Source: an uncultured Gemmatimonadales bacterium (lineage in GTDB: Bacteria; Gemmatimonadota; Gemmatimonadetes; Longimicrobiales; Gaopeijiaceae). Taken from it: a DNA stretch of 9,032 bases. The notes beneath the pieces were generated by a model. That model had not been told where the DNA came from, ran no database searches, and saw nothing but the letters and a program-made list of their open reading frames with translations. Each line of letters opens with the position of its first letter. Position 1 is the stretch's first letter. This document shows, piece by piece, positions 1-6,893 of this stretch. The stretch lies in assembly GCA_937982605.1 (NCBI GenBank), contig CALJLC010000022.1:1-9032 (forward strand), read 5' to 3'. Position numbers and translations under genes: made by a program.

Positions 1-422
1 GGGTGCTTCTGAGCGGGGTACTCGCCCGTCTCGTCGAACCACATCTCGGGGTGCGCCGCGAGGGGTTCCTTCACGCTGCAGTCGAGCGCCGTGGTCTGCC
101 CGTTCGGGAAGCGGATCACCATGAAGCCTCCCCCGCCGATGTTGCCCGCGGTGGGGTGCGTCACCGCCAGCGCGAAGCCGGTCGCGATCGCGGCGTCGAC
201 CGCGTTGCCGCCACGCGCGAGGACCTGCGCGCCGACCTCGCTCGCGATCCATTGCTGCGAGGAGACCATCCCGCCCGTCGAGCGGGCGGTGCCGTTGTCC
301 TGGGCGACGACGGGAGCGGCCGCGAGCGCGAGCGCCGCGCATGCGGCGACGATCGCCTGCCGAAGCCGCTGCCGACGAAGGGACGGAGGAGCGGCGGCGG
401 TGCGGAAGGTCGAACGACTCAT
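1..422 (-). CDS. ggt: Gamma-glutamyltransferase, exported, N-terminal part (runs off left edge)
   Basis: This is the first 140 residues of a gamma-glutamyltransferase, an Ntn-hydrolase that cleaves or transfers the gamma-glutamyl group of glutathione and related compounds in the periplasm or outside the cell. Residues 1-40 look like a signal peptide: an Arg-rich start, a hydrophobic stretch around 23-39 (AIVAACAALALAAAPVV), and a likely cut after VVA, before QDNG. The family signature follows: GMVSS at 51-55, ARGGNAVDAAIATGFALAV at 69-87 and HPTAGNIGGGGFMV at 89-102. The C-terminal catalytic part, with the autoprocessing Thr, lies outside the window. ATG at 422 is chosen because it gives a normal-length signal peptide; an in-frame ATG at 464 would add 14 residues. 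No clear Shine-Dalgarno is seen. One oddity is TALDCSVKEP at 111-120, where most family members have D-F-R-E-x-A-P, so the substrate-binding Arg position is Ser116. The family call is firm; activity is less certain. Confidence 0.88.
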   Translation of the reverse strand, partial: MSRSTFRTAAAPPSLRRQRLRQAIVAACAALALAAAPVVAQDNGTARSTGGMVSSQQWIASEVGAQVLARGGNAVDAAIATGFALAVTHPTAGNIGGGGFMVIRFPNGQTTALDCSVKEPLAAHPEMWFDETGEYPAQKH

Positions 423-536
423 CGTGCGGATCCGGTGGCGACGGGCTGACTCGGGGACGGGCATCAAGATCCGGCGAGGTCCCGGATCACGCCAGCCGAC
501 CCACCCACCCGGCCTCCGTCGGGCTTACCATTGGCC
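423..536. promoter_or_regulatory. Divergent intergenic region between the gamma-glutamyltransferase and glycosyltransferase genes
   Basis: This 114-bp gap separates two genes that read away from each other, so it should hold both promoters. I see no good paired -35/-10 boxes and no clear Shine-Dalgarno for either gene. The only promoter-like element is TACCAT at 526-531, just before the plus-strand start. An in-frame ATG at 464 on the minus strand means part of the gap could be coding. Confidence 0.4.
526..531 (+). promoter_or_regulatory. Possible -10 element (TACCAT) right before the start codon
   Basis: TACCAT fits the TAnnnT form of a -10 box and stands out in very GC-rich sequence. It ends 5 nt before the ATG at 537, so transcription from it would begin at or very near the start codon and give a leaderless mRNA. 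That agrees with the lack of a Shine-Dalgarno. No recognisable -35 box lies at normal spacing, so this is a weak call. Confidence 0.3.
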
Positions 537-1643
537 ATGCCCTCCTCTCGATCCGAGCACGAGCCGCCGCTCCGGGCCCCGGCGCGCATCGTCGCGTGGC
601 CGGACTGGTCGGGCGCGAACCCGTACCAGCGCCTCTTCTACGAGGCGCTGGAGCCGCACGGCTTCGAATGGGTCCAGGGCGTGCCCCTCCGCTTCGACGC
701 GGTGCTGGACCCCCGGGCACGCATCCGGCTCCTCCACCTTCATTGGCCGTACGCCTTCTGGAGGAGCCGGGGGGCCTCGAAGATCCGGCGCTGGCGAGCG
801 CTCTCGAGGTTCGCTCTGGGGCTCCGCGCCGCACGGGCCCGCGGAGTACGGGTCGTCTGGACCGTGCACGACCTGGAGCATCCGGGCGGAGACGAAGGCT
901 TCGACCGTCTCGGGCTCCGCTCGGTCCATCGGGCAGCGGAGCTGGTCATCCACCATACCGAATGGTCGCGGGAAGCGGCCCGACGGCGGCTCGGCGCGGC
1001 GCCAGGCGCCGAGCTGGTGATGCCGCACGGCAGCTTCGACGGGGCGCTGCCCGAGCCCGCGCCCCGTGACGCCGTGCGCCGGGAGCTGGGCCTTCCCGTC
1101 GATCGACCCGTGTTCGTCTCCGTCGGGCGGCTCGACCGCTACAAGGGTCTCGATCTCCTGGCCGCGGCCGCGGCCGCCGTGGGTCCGGACGTCCACTTCG
1201 TGGTGGCGGGAGAACCCGGCGATCTGACGGCAGCCACCCTCGTCGATGCGGGACCGCGGCTGACCGTGCTTCCCGAGCGCCAGACAGACCAGCGCCTCGC
1301 CGACCTGCTCGAGGCCAGCGACGGGATCGTCCTGCCGTACCGCCGGATCACGACGAGCGGCGCGCTGATCGCCGCGCTGACGGCGGGTCGGGGCGTGGTT
1401 GCATCGGACCTTCCCCCGTTCCGGGAGGTCCTTCGACCGGCCCCGGAAGCCGGGGTCCTCGTATCGCCCACCGCGGAGGGGATCGCGCGCGGGGTGCGCG
1501 ACTTCCTTGCCGTGTCGCCGGCAGCGCGGGGACGCGCGGCCCGCACGCTGGCGGACAGCCTGGAGTGGGCGGAGCTGGTGCCGCCGGTGGCCCGGGCGCT
1601 CGACCGGCTCATCTCGGCCGCGGACCGCGCACCGCGCGCTTGA
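537..1643 (+). CDS. GT-B glycosyltransferase (GT4-like)
   Basis: This 368-residue protein has the two Rossmann-like halves of a GT-B glycosyltransferase and should move a sugar from a nucleotide donor onto a growing glycan at the cytoplasmic face. N-terminal, acceptor-side motifs are NPYQRLFY at 28-35, LHLHWPYAFW at 66-75 and VWTVHDLEHP at 107-116. The donor half starts near 190, with VSVGRLDRYKGLDLL at 194-208. Next comes LPYRRITTSGALIAAL at 266-281, where a classical GT4 enzyme carries its EX7E motif; Glu is replaced here by a TTSGAL pattern, followed by GVVASDLPPFREV. Such a pattern occurs in exopolysaccharide and capsule transferases. ATG at 537 is preferred over an in-frame TTG at 531. 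The 3' end overlaps the end of the opposite-strand GT2 gene by 35 bp. Donor and acceptor are unknown. Confidence 0.85.
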   Translation: MPSSRSEHEPPLRAPARIVAWPDWSGANPYQRLFYEALEPHGFEWVQGVPLRFDAVLDPRARIRLLHLHWPYAFWRSRGASKIRRWRALSRFALGLRAARARGVRVVWTVHDLEHPGGDEGFDRLGLRSVHRAAELVIHHTEWSREAARRRLGAAPGAELVMPHGSFDGALPEPAPRDAVRRELGLPVDRPVFVSVGRLDRYKGLDLLAAAAAAVGPDVHFVVAGEPGDLTAATLVDAGPRLTVLPERQTDQRLADLLEASDGIVLPYRRITTSGALIAALTAGRGVVASDLPPFREVLRPAPEAGVLVSPTAEGIARGVRDFLAVSPAARGRAARTLADSLEWAELVPPVARALDRLISAADRAPRA

Positions 1644-2604
1644 GGGCCGGGATCACGCCCGCGGCGTGCGCCCAACGGAGCGCCACCAGCGAACCGACCT
1701 CGAGCCGCCCGTAGCCGCACAGGCGGCCGCCGCGGTCGGCCATCATTCGTCGGAGCACGGGCAGATGGTCGCGCCACAGGCGCAGCGGCGTCATGCCGGG
1801 CCCGACGCTGGTGTTCGCGTCGTGGATGCGTCGGGCGTAGTGCCAGCCTCCCGTGGCCACCACGTCGAAGCGGTCGGCGAGGGTTAGGGTCATGGCCCAG
1901 TCCTCGCCGTGGGCCAGCGACTCGTCGAAGCCACCGACCGCCAGGAGCGCCTCCCGGCGATACGCGCGCAGGTGATTCGCCACCATGCCGTGGACGAGCA
2001 GCTCCCTGCCCAGCGTCACGTCCGTGCGGTGCCGCCGGTCGAAGCGGGTCAGCTGCGATCGATACGCCGTCGCATCGATCCGACCCTCCGCGTCGATGTC
2101 GAAGAAGTCCGAGTAGGTCTGCGCCGCGGAGGGCATGGCCCGGAGGGGAGCGACCGCAGCCGCGAGGCCTCCGGGGAGCACGATGTCGTCGGCGTCCACG
2201 TGGACGACGAAGCGCCCTCGCGCACGCGCGGTCACCACGTTGTGCGCCGCGCCGATTCCGCGTCGGGACGGCTGGCGGACGACCTCGACCCGAGCGTCGC
2301 CGACGGCGCGGGCGACGGCGGCGGTTCCGTCTTCGGAAGCGTCGTCCACGACGATCAGCTCGAGGGCGACGTCCTCCTGGGCGAGCACGCTCGACACGGC
2401 CTCCGCCACGTACGCCTCCACGTTGCGGGCGGGCATGGACACCGTGATCTCGGGCTCCCCTTCCGGCCCTGCGCCGGAGAGGCCACCACGCCCTCCGCGG
2501 GAGACCGCCGCCCGGGCCTCCGCCCGAACGCGGTCGAGCCACGCCGCGAGCTCCTCGAGCGACGGCGGCGGCTTCCGCACGACCGGCCCGACGCCACGGG
2601 TCAC
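1609..2604 (-). CDS. GT2 family glycosyltransferase
   Basis: This 331-residue protein is a GT-A fold, family 2 inverting glycosyltransferase and the last gene of the five-gene operon. The core begins at about residue 53 with ITVSMPARNVEAYV, followed by the nucleotide-binding VVDDASEDGT at 85-94 and the metal-binding DADD at 137-140. A catalytic-base region, GGFDESLAHGEDW, lies at 224-236, with Glu234-Asp235 in the usual ED position. About 50 residues precede the core: a Pro-rich start, a probable helix, then a Gly-rich linker. No membrane segment is evident, so it is probably cytosolic or peripheral. Translation starts at a GTG that overlaps the TGA of the upstream sulfotransferase gene (GTGA, 2601-2604), which suggests translational coupling; no strong Shine-Dalgarno is seen. 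The 3' end overlaps the convergent plus-strand glycosyltransferase. Sugar specificity cannot be read from the sequence. Confidence 0.88.
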   Translation of the reverse strand: MTRGVGPVVRKPPPSLEELAAWLDRVRAEARAAVSRGGRGGLSGAGPEGEPEITVSMPARNVEAYVAEAVSSVLAQEDVALELIVVDDASEDGTAAVARAVGDARVEVVRQPSRRGIGAAHNVVTARARGRFVVHVDADDIVLPGGLAAAVAPLRAMPSAAQTYSDFFDIDAEGRIDATAYRSQLTRFDRRHRTDVTLGRELLVHGMVANHLRAYRREALLAVGGFDESLAHGEDWAMTLTLADRFDVVATGGWHYARRIHDANTSVGPGMTPLRLWRDHLPVLRRMMADRGGRLCGYGRLEVGSLVALRWAHAAGVIPALKRAVRGPRPR

Positions 2605-3437
2605 GGAGCGTACCCCAGCGCGGCGAGAAGCGGGCCGAGCTCGCCGTCGAGCGCCTCCACGGTCTCGGGTCGAAGTGCCCGCCGGTGGTCGCCGACCCGG
2701 GTCGCGCGCCCGGACGCACCCTCACCCGCGACCCGGAGCACCCGGTCGAGAAGCCGCGGCTCGGGCCGCCACCCGAAGTGCTCCACGATGCGGTGGAGCC
2801 AGGCGGAGAAGTCGGCGACCATCTCCTCGTACGTCAGGAACAGCACGTGCGGGCGTCCCACGAGGTGACGCCGATACGCCTCGAGGGTACGCCGTACGTG
2901 AGACTCCGGCCGCGCCATGGACAGGACGAAGTCGTCGATCCCGACCGTGCGGGCGTGGTCCATCTCGCGCTCGATGCGTCGCGCCGCGACATCGTCCCCC
3001 AGCAGGGGCAGTCGCGGCTCCCATCCGTGGTTGCGATGGAGAGAGACGAGTACGTCCCGCGGGTCGCGGAGGACCAGCACCGAGCGGTGGGAGAGGCCGA
3101 GCACGTTGGCCGAAGCCGTCCGCAGCGGTCCGAAGAAGCACCCCGGCCGCTCGAACAGCCGGTCGTCACCACCCCGACCGCCGCCGATCCACTCGGCGAT
3201 GCGGTTCAGCTCGTAGTGGTACGAGTCGAGGTCGATCGGCACGAGCCCCGCGTCCCGCGCCAGCGGCGCCAGCATCCGGGTCACGAAGCGCGAGGCGGCT
3301 CGCTCCACCGTGAAGAGCACGGCGCTGGGCCGATCCGGGTCACCCACCTCGCGGCCGGCCAGCAGCTGCGACTCCGCGCGGAAGCGGCGGCGCACCTTCC
3401 ACCGGGCGCGGATCGTGTGAAGCCAGCTCCCCGTCAT
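2601..3437 (-). CDS. Sulfotransferase domain protein (PAPS-dependent)
   Basis: This 278-residue protein resembles PAPS-dependent sulfotransferases, which move sulfate from 3'-phosphoadenosine 5'-phosphosulfate to a hydroxyl or amine, here most likely on a sugar. The clearest motif is the 3'-phosphate-binding segment SVLVLRDPRDVLVSLHR at 119-135. The 5'-phosphosulfate loop is expected near the N-terminus and appears in a divergent form, LFTVERAASRFVTRML at 41-56. It keeps a basic residue and a Ser but lacks the usual Gly of the P-K-S-G-T-T loop. PHVLFLTYEEMVADF, about 100 residues later, matches the 'yEdl' strand and helix of these enzymes. The length is typical of bacterial members. ATG at 3437 overlaps the preceding gene's TGA (ATGA), and GGAGG stands 7 nt upstream at 3445-3449, which settles the start. 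Its place among glycosyltransferases suggests glycan sulfation. It is probably cytosolic. Confidence 0.82.
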   Translation of the reverse strand: MTGSWLHTIRARWKVRRRFRAESQLLAGREVGDPDRPSAVLFTVERAASRFVTRMLAPLARDAGLVPIDLDSYHYELNRIAEWIGGGRGGDDRLFERPGCFFGPLRTASANVLGLSHRSVLVLRDPRDVLVSLHRNHGWEPRLPLLGDDVAARRIEREMDHARTVGIDDFVLSMARPESHVRRTLEAYRRHLVGRPHVLFLTYEEMVADFSAWLHRIVEHFGWRPEPRLLDRVLRVAGEGASGRATRVGDHRRALRPETVEALDGELGPLLAALGYAP

Positions 3438-4615
3438 GACGCCGCCTCCACGGCCGCCCGCGAGGTGGCGTACACGCCCTCGAGCATGACCGCGACGTCC
3501 TCCCATCCGGGGAGCGCCCGCACCGTCTGGCGCGCGGCGCGGCCGAGCCGGGCAGCGCGATCGGGCTCGTCGAGCAGGAGTCGGATCCCCTCGGCCAGGG
3601 CGGCCGGATCGTCGTCGTCCACGAGCCACGCCGTCTCGCCGTGGGTCAGGCCGTGGGACGACCCGCGGCAGGACACGATCGGGACGCCCGCGCTCATGTA
3701 GTTGAGGAGCTTGAGGGGCTGGCCGTCGGCGCGCGGGCGCGGGTTCACCGCCACCGCCGCGGTCGAGAGAAGCGCCGGCAGGTCGTCGAGTCCCGCACGC
3801 CGCACATCGACGGTGTCCGTCAGGCCGAGCTCGTCGAGAAGGCCCCGCCACGGCGCGAAGGCGTCCGGATCGCGGACGGCCAGCAGGAGCCGAGCGGCCG
3901 GACGGGCGGCGCGCACCTCGCGCATGGCCCGAAGAAGCGCGTCCACGCCCTGATACGCGGTGAGCCCCCCGGCGAAGAGGACGACGGGCGGATCGTGTTG
4001 CGACCGGGGTCGGTCGAAGCGTCGCCATTCGACGCCGTTCGGCACCGTGGACACCCGCGCCGGAGGCAGTCCGTGTCCGTCGACGAAGGCGCCCCGGATC
4101 GCGGGGGTCACGGTCACCACGTGGTGCGCGCGCGTGGCGGTGGCCCGGTCGAGGCCGCGTCCCAGCATTCGCGCCGGTGCACGGGCCACCGGCACGAAGT
4201 GCGGCAGCTCCGACTCGAGCAGGGTATGCGCATCGTACACGACCGGAACGCCCGTCCTGCGTGTGAGCCAGCCGGCGGCGAAGCCCTCGACGTGATGCGC
4301 GTGGACGATGTCGACCGGGTGTCGGTCCAGGACGCCGTGCAGCGTACGCACGAGGAGCGGGTCCATCTGAAGGAGCTTGCGCACCGAGGGGCCCGCCTCG
4401 AGCCGGTGGTACGTCGACGCCTCCGGCGTGCGGTGGACGACGACGCCCGATGGCGCGGGGCCTTCCGAGAGATGGTACGCGACCACACGGACCTCGTGCC
4501 CCCGTTCGCGCAGCGCCTGGCTCATCCTGGCGATGCGAGCCGGCGTGCCCCGAGCGGCGGGGAACGGACACGCCGCGACCATGAGGACCGCGAGCCGGCC
4601 CGGCGGCGGCGTCAC
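3434..4615 (-). CDS. GT4 family glycosyltransferase
   Basis: This 393-residue protein is a GT-B, family 4 retaining glycosyltransferase. The N-terminal half has the acceptor loop FPAARGTPARIARMSQAL (18-35), VDIVHAHHVEGF at 101-112 and VVYDAHTLLESELPHF at 125-140. The halves join near VPNGVEWRRF (191-200). The donor half has VVLFAGGLTAYQGVDALL at 211-228, NPRPRADGQPLKLLNYMSAG at 291-310 and VPIVSCRGSSHGL at 311-323. The first Glu of EX7E is missing; the PLKLLNYMSAG form is a known GT4 variant. An upstream in-frame GTG at 4642 is possible, but GTG at 4615 is chosen because it overlaps the upstream TGA (GTGA, 4612-4615), as at the other operon junctions, and still leaves the full fold. No Shine-Dalgarno is seen at this junction. 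It sits between a GT2 gene and the sulfotransferase gene. Donor and acceptor are unknown. Confidence 0.87.
   Translation of the reverse strand: MTPPPGRLAVLMVAACPFPAARGTPARIARMSQALRERGHEVRVVAYHLSEGPAPSGVVVHRTPEASTYHRLEAGPSVRKLLQMDPLLVRTLHGVLDRHPVDIVHAHHVEGFAAGWLTRRTGVPVVYDAHTLLESELPHFVPVARAPARMLGRGLDRATATRAHHVVTVTPAIRGAFVDGHGLPPARVSTVPNGVEWRRFDRPRSQHDPPVVLFAGGLTAYQGVDALLRAMREVRAARPAARLLLAVRDPDAFAPWRGLLDELGLTDTVDVRRAGLDDLPALLSTAAVAVNPRPRADGQPLKLLNYMSAGVPIVSCRGSSHGLTHGETAWLVDDDDPAALAEGIRLLLDEPDRAARLGRAARQTVRALPGWEDVAVMLEGVYATSRAAVEAAS
3445..3449 (-). promoter_or_regulatory. Ribosome binding site of the sulfotransferase gene
   Basis: GGAGG on the minus strand lies 7 nt before ATG at 3437, inside the end of the upstream glycosyltransferase gene. 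It is the best Shine-Dalgarno in the window and fixes the sulfotransferase start. Confidence 0.7.
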
Positions 4616-5667
4616 GAGAACGCGCGCACGAGCCGCCACCACCCGGACGCGAAGGCGCCCAGGAGCCGCAGCACGCTCCGCTCCACCGACCCGGTTGCCA
4701 GCCCCTCACGCACGGGCAGCGGTCCCCCGACGAGGAGGGAGCCATCCCGTGCTCGTCGGCTCGCCCGAACCTCGTGCCGCAGAGCGCCGAGCTCCGCGCG
4801 ACGCCCGAGCAGCTCGGCCACCGCCTCCCGCCATTCGCCGTAGCGGCCCGCGCGAACGACCCACGCGAGCTGCACCGCCTCGTAGAGCGCGAGCGCGGGC
4901 GCCAGCAGCACGAGGGTGCGGCGCGCGTAGCACTTCCAGAGGATCATCCAGCGCCCCGCCACCAGGCGCCGAACGCGCCCCGGGGGATCCGGGCGGCCGT
5001 CGCGCGCCGAGTATCCGGGGGTCCCGCCGCCGTGTCGGCAGCGTGCTCCGGGTCCCGCGAGCAGCGCCAGGCCGGCGATGCGGCACCGCAGCCCGAAGTC
5101 GTGGTCCTCGTAGTTGAACTCGAACCCCTCGTCGAAGCGCAGCGCGCCCAGCCGTCGCCGATCCACGAGAAAACAGGCGGAGACCATCGAGCCGACCTCG
5201 ACGGCAGACGCCGCTCCCCCGCCCTCCGTCACGGGACGACGCGGCGCGAGCTGTCCGAGGCAGTGCGCGTCGGCCCCCTCGAAGTGCACCCGGCCGGGCT
5301 CGGCGTCGTCCACCACCCGAGGCATCGCGAGGACCGCACCTTCCCGTGCGTCGAGCGCGGACTCGAGCCGGCCGAGGCAGTCGGGGTCGGGGAAGACGTC
5401 GTTGTCGAGAAAGAGGACGCGGTCGCCGGCCGCCTCGTCCAGGCCGCGGTTCCGGGCCGCCGCGGGGCCGAGGTTGGCACCGAGGCGCACGGTACGGATC
5501 TCCGGGCGCTCCCGCGCCAGGCGCTCCGGGCTCCCGTCCTCCGACCCGGAGTCGACGACGAGGACCTCCGCCACGGAGTCCCCGAGGGCGCTGGCCGCAT
5601 CGACGACGCGCAGGAGCCGCCCACCACCGTCGTGGTTCACGATGCACACCGTCACGCTTCCGCTCAC
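4612..5667 (-). CDS. GT2 family glycosyltransferase (rhamnosyltransferase-like)
   Basis: This 351-residue protein is a GT-A, family 2 inverting glycosyltransferase, second in the operon. Motifs in order are VTVCIVNHDGGG at 5-16, VLVVDSGSEDGSPERL at 35-50, GANLGPAAARNRGL at 63-76 and the metal-binding LFLDNDVFPDPD at 85-96 (D88-N89-D90). FNYEDHDFGLRCRIAG at 184-199 carries the Glu-Asp catalytic-base motif. The layout resembles the WbbL-type rhamnosyltransferase branch, though the donor sugar cannot be assigned. Residues 236-271 (RWMILWKCYARR, then a 20-residue hydrophobic stretch) probably make a membrane-associated or reentrant helix, which suggests work on a lipid-linked acceptor. GTG at 5667 overlaps the upstream TGA (GTGA, 5664-5667), with GAGG 4 nt upstream at 5672-5675, which supports this start. 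A much longer open frame continues upstream but is only the shadow of the neighbouring gene. Confidence 0.88.
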   Translation of the reverse strand: MSGSVTVCIVNHDGGGRLLRVVDAASALGDSVAEVLVVDSGSEDGSPERLARERPEIRTVRLGANLGPAAARNRGLDEAAGDRVLFLDNDVFPDPDCLGRLESALDAREGAVLAMPRVVDDAEPGRVHFEGADAHCLGQLAPRRPVTEGGGAASAVEVGSMVSACFLVDRRRLGALRFDEGFEFNYEDHDFGLRCRIAGLALLAGPGARCRHGGGTPGYSARDGRPDPPGRVRRLVAGRWMILWKCYARRTLVLLAPALALYEAVQLAWVVRAGRYGEWREAVAELLGRRAELGALRHEVRASRRARDGSLLVGGPLPVREGLATGSVERSVLRLLGAFASGWWRLVRAFS

Positions 5668-6860
5668 GCGGCCTCGACCAGGAGCGACCCGTAGTGGGCC
5701 GTCATCGCGTCCGGCGCGAAGCGCGGGACATAGGCGGACGCGTGTCGGGCGGCCTCGAGCATGCGCTCCGGATCGGCCAGAACGGCACGGATGGCCCCGG
5801 CCAAGGCGAGCGCGTCGTCGGGCGGACAGAGGAAGCCCCGGCTCCCGCCCCCGAGGAAGTCCTCCACGCTGCCCGAGCAACGGGTCGCCAGGACGGGGGT
5901 GCCGAGCGCGAAAGCCTCGCCGACGACGTTGGGCCACGCCTCCGTACGGGAGGGCACCACCATGAGGTCGGCCGCGGCGATCCAGGGACAGGGGTTCTCG
6001 CGATGGCCGGCGAAGCGCACGCGGGAGGCGAGCCCCGCCGCCTCGACCCGATGCTGGAGCGCGCCCCGCTGCGACCCCTCGCCCACGAGCACGAGCCGGG
6101 GCCCCTCGGACCCCAGCATCGCCAGCGCGTCGACGAGCACGTCGAAGCCCTTGACCGCCTCGAGCCGGCCGACGCCGACCAGGACCGGCCCCGAACCCGG
6201 CGGCAGGGCACCCGGCGGCAGCGGCTCCTCCGCCAGGCTCCTGAGCTCCCGGGCGTGGATCGGATTCGGCGCGACCCGAAGCCGTTCCGGCCGTAGCGCC
6301 GCCAGCGCCCGAAGCTCCTCGGCGATGCCGGGAGCCACCGCCACCACCCGGTCCGCCGTCGGCAGAGCGCGCTCGAGGAGGAGTCTTGCGAGCGGCCGGC
6401 GCCCCGGCGGCATGTGCGTCTCGAGATGACGCAGCGGCTGTTCGTGGACGTTGACCACGACGCGCAGCCCCGGAGCGAAGAGGGCCCGGGCCGCGAGCCC
6501 GATCGCGTGCGACTTGTGCAGGAAGGTCGAGACGATCGTGGCTCGCTCCCGGCGAGCGATGTCGGCGAGCCGCTTCGCCTTGGCGAGGAGCCCGACGGCG
6601 CCCCGCACCAGGGACTCGCGCTCGGGACCGCTCCACTCCCGCCAGGAGCGGTCGTCCGCACGGGTCGGCCGCTCGCCTCCCGACTCGAGGTGGTACACCT
6701 CCGTGTGCGCCGGAAGCCGGGAGAGCAGCGCACCGTGGGGGCGTACGAGCACCGGTACCGGCCGCACCGCCGTGAGCGTCCGGAGGTAGTGCAGGTACAC
6801 CAGCTCGGCGCCCCCCGGCCGGAGGTCGTGGATCACGAGGAGCGCGGTAGGCTCGGACAC
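5664..6860 (-). CDS. GT4 family glycosyltransferase, first gene of the operon
   Basis: This 398-residue protein is a classical GT-B, family 4 retaining glycosyltransferase and the most canonical of the set. The acceptor loop is LRPGGAELVYLHYLRTL (13-29). STFLHKSHAIGLAARAL at 111-127 and VVVNVHEQPLRHLETHM at 134-150 follow. The halves join near VAPNPIHARELRSL (196-209). The donor half has VGVGRLEAVKGFDVLVDAL at 228-246, RLVLVGEGSQR at 255-265 and FAGHRENPCPWIAAAD at 283-298. The full EX7E motif is Glu307 to Glu315 in PSRTEAWPNVVGEAFALG. The start is GTG at 6860; the nearest Shine-Dalgarno-like GAGG is too far away (11 nt). It is transcribed from the intergenic region to its right, divergently from the plus-strand glycosyltransferase, and its end couples to the next gene through a GTGA overlap. 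The specific sugar is unknown. Confidence 0.9.
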   Translation of the reverse strand: MSEPTALLVIHDLRPGGAELVYLHYLRTLTAVRPVPVLVRPHGALLSRLPAHTEVYHLESGGERPTRADDRSWREWSGPERESLVRGAVGLLAKAKRLADIARRERATIVSTFLHKSHAIGLAARALFAPGLRVVVNVHEQPLRHLETHMPPGRRPLARLLLERALPTADRVVAVAPGIAEELRALAALRPERLRVAPNPIHARELRSLAEEPLPPGALPPGSGPVLVGVGRLEAVKGFDVLVDALAMLGSEGPRLVLVGEGSQRGALQHRVEAAGLASRVRFAGHRENPCPWIAAADLMVVPSRTEAWPNVVGEAFALGTPVLATRCSGSVEDFLGGGSRGFLCPPDDALALAGAIRAVLADPERMLEAARHASAYVPRFAPDAMTAHYGSLLVEAA

Positions 6861-6861
6861 C

Positions 6862-6893
6862 GGGGGGTGGCCTCGCGGGTTGCGGGGTGGGGG
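6862..6893 (+). other. Potential G-quadruplex tract
   Basis: There are four G-runs on the plus strand: six G (6862-6867), three G (6877-6879), four G (6884-6887) and five G (6889-6893), with loops of 9, 4 and 1 nt. The first loop is longer than the usual 7, so this is a relaxed match. It sits right beside the GTG start of the minus-strand operon, on the template strand for that operon. Confidence 0.35.

Noticed and set aside
531..536. TTG at 531 as start of the plus-strand glycosyltransferase
   Set aside because: ATG 537 is two codons later, follows the TACCAT element at leaderless spacing, and needs no rare start codon.
1139..2725. 528-residue minus-strand open frame
   Set aside because: It crosses both the plus-strand GT-B gene and the GT2 gene in wrong frames and is Arg-rich, which is typical of a GC-driven open frame.
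3438..4745. Long minus-strand open frame continuing upstream of the sulfotransferase
   Set aside because: It has low-complexity Arg/Pro/Gly composition and covers the well-supported GT4 gene in another frame. ATG 3437 with its GGAGG is the real start.
3641..4843. 400-residue plus-strand open frame
   Set aside because: It is antisense to the GT4 and GT2 genes and rich in Arg, His and Gly, with no recognisable motif.
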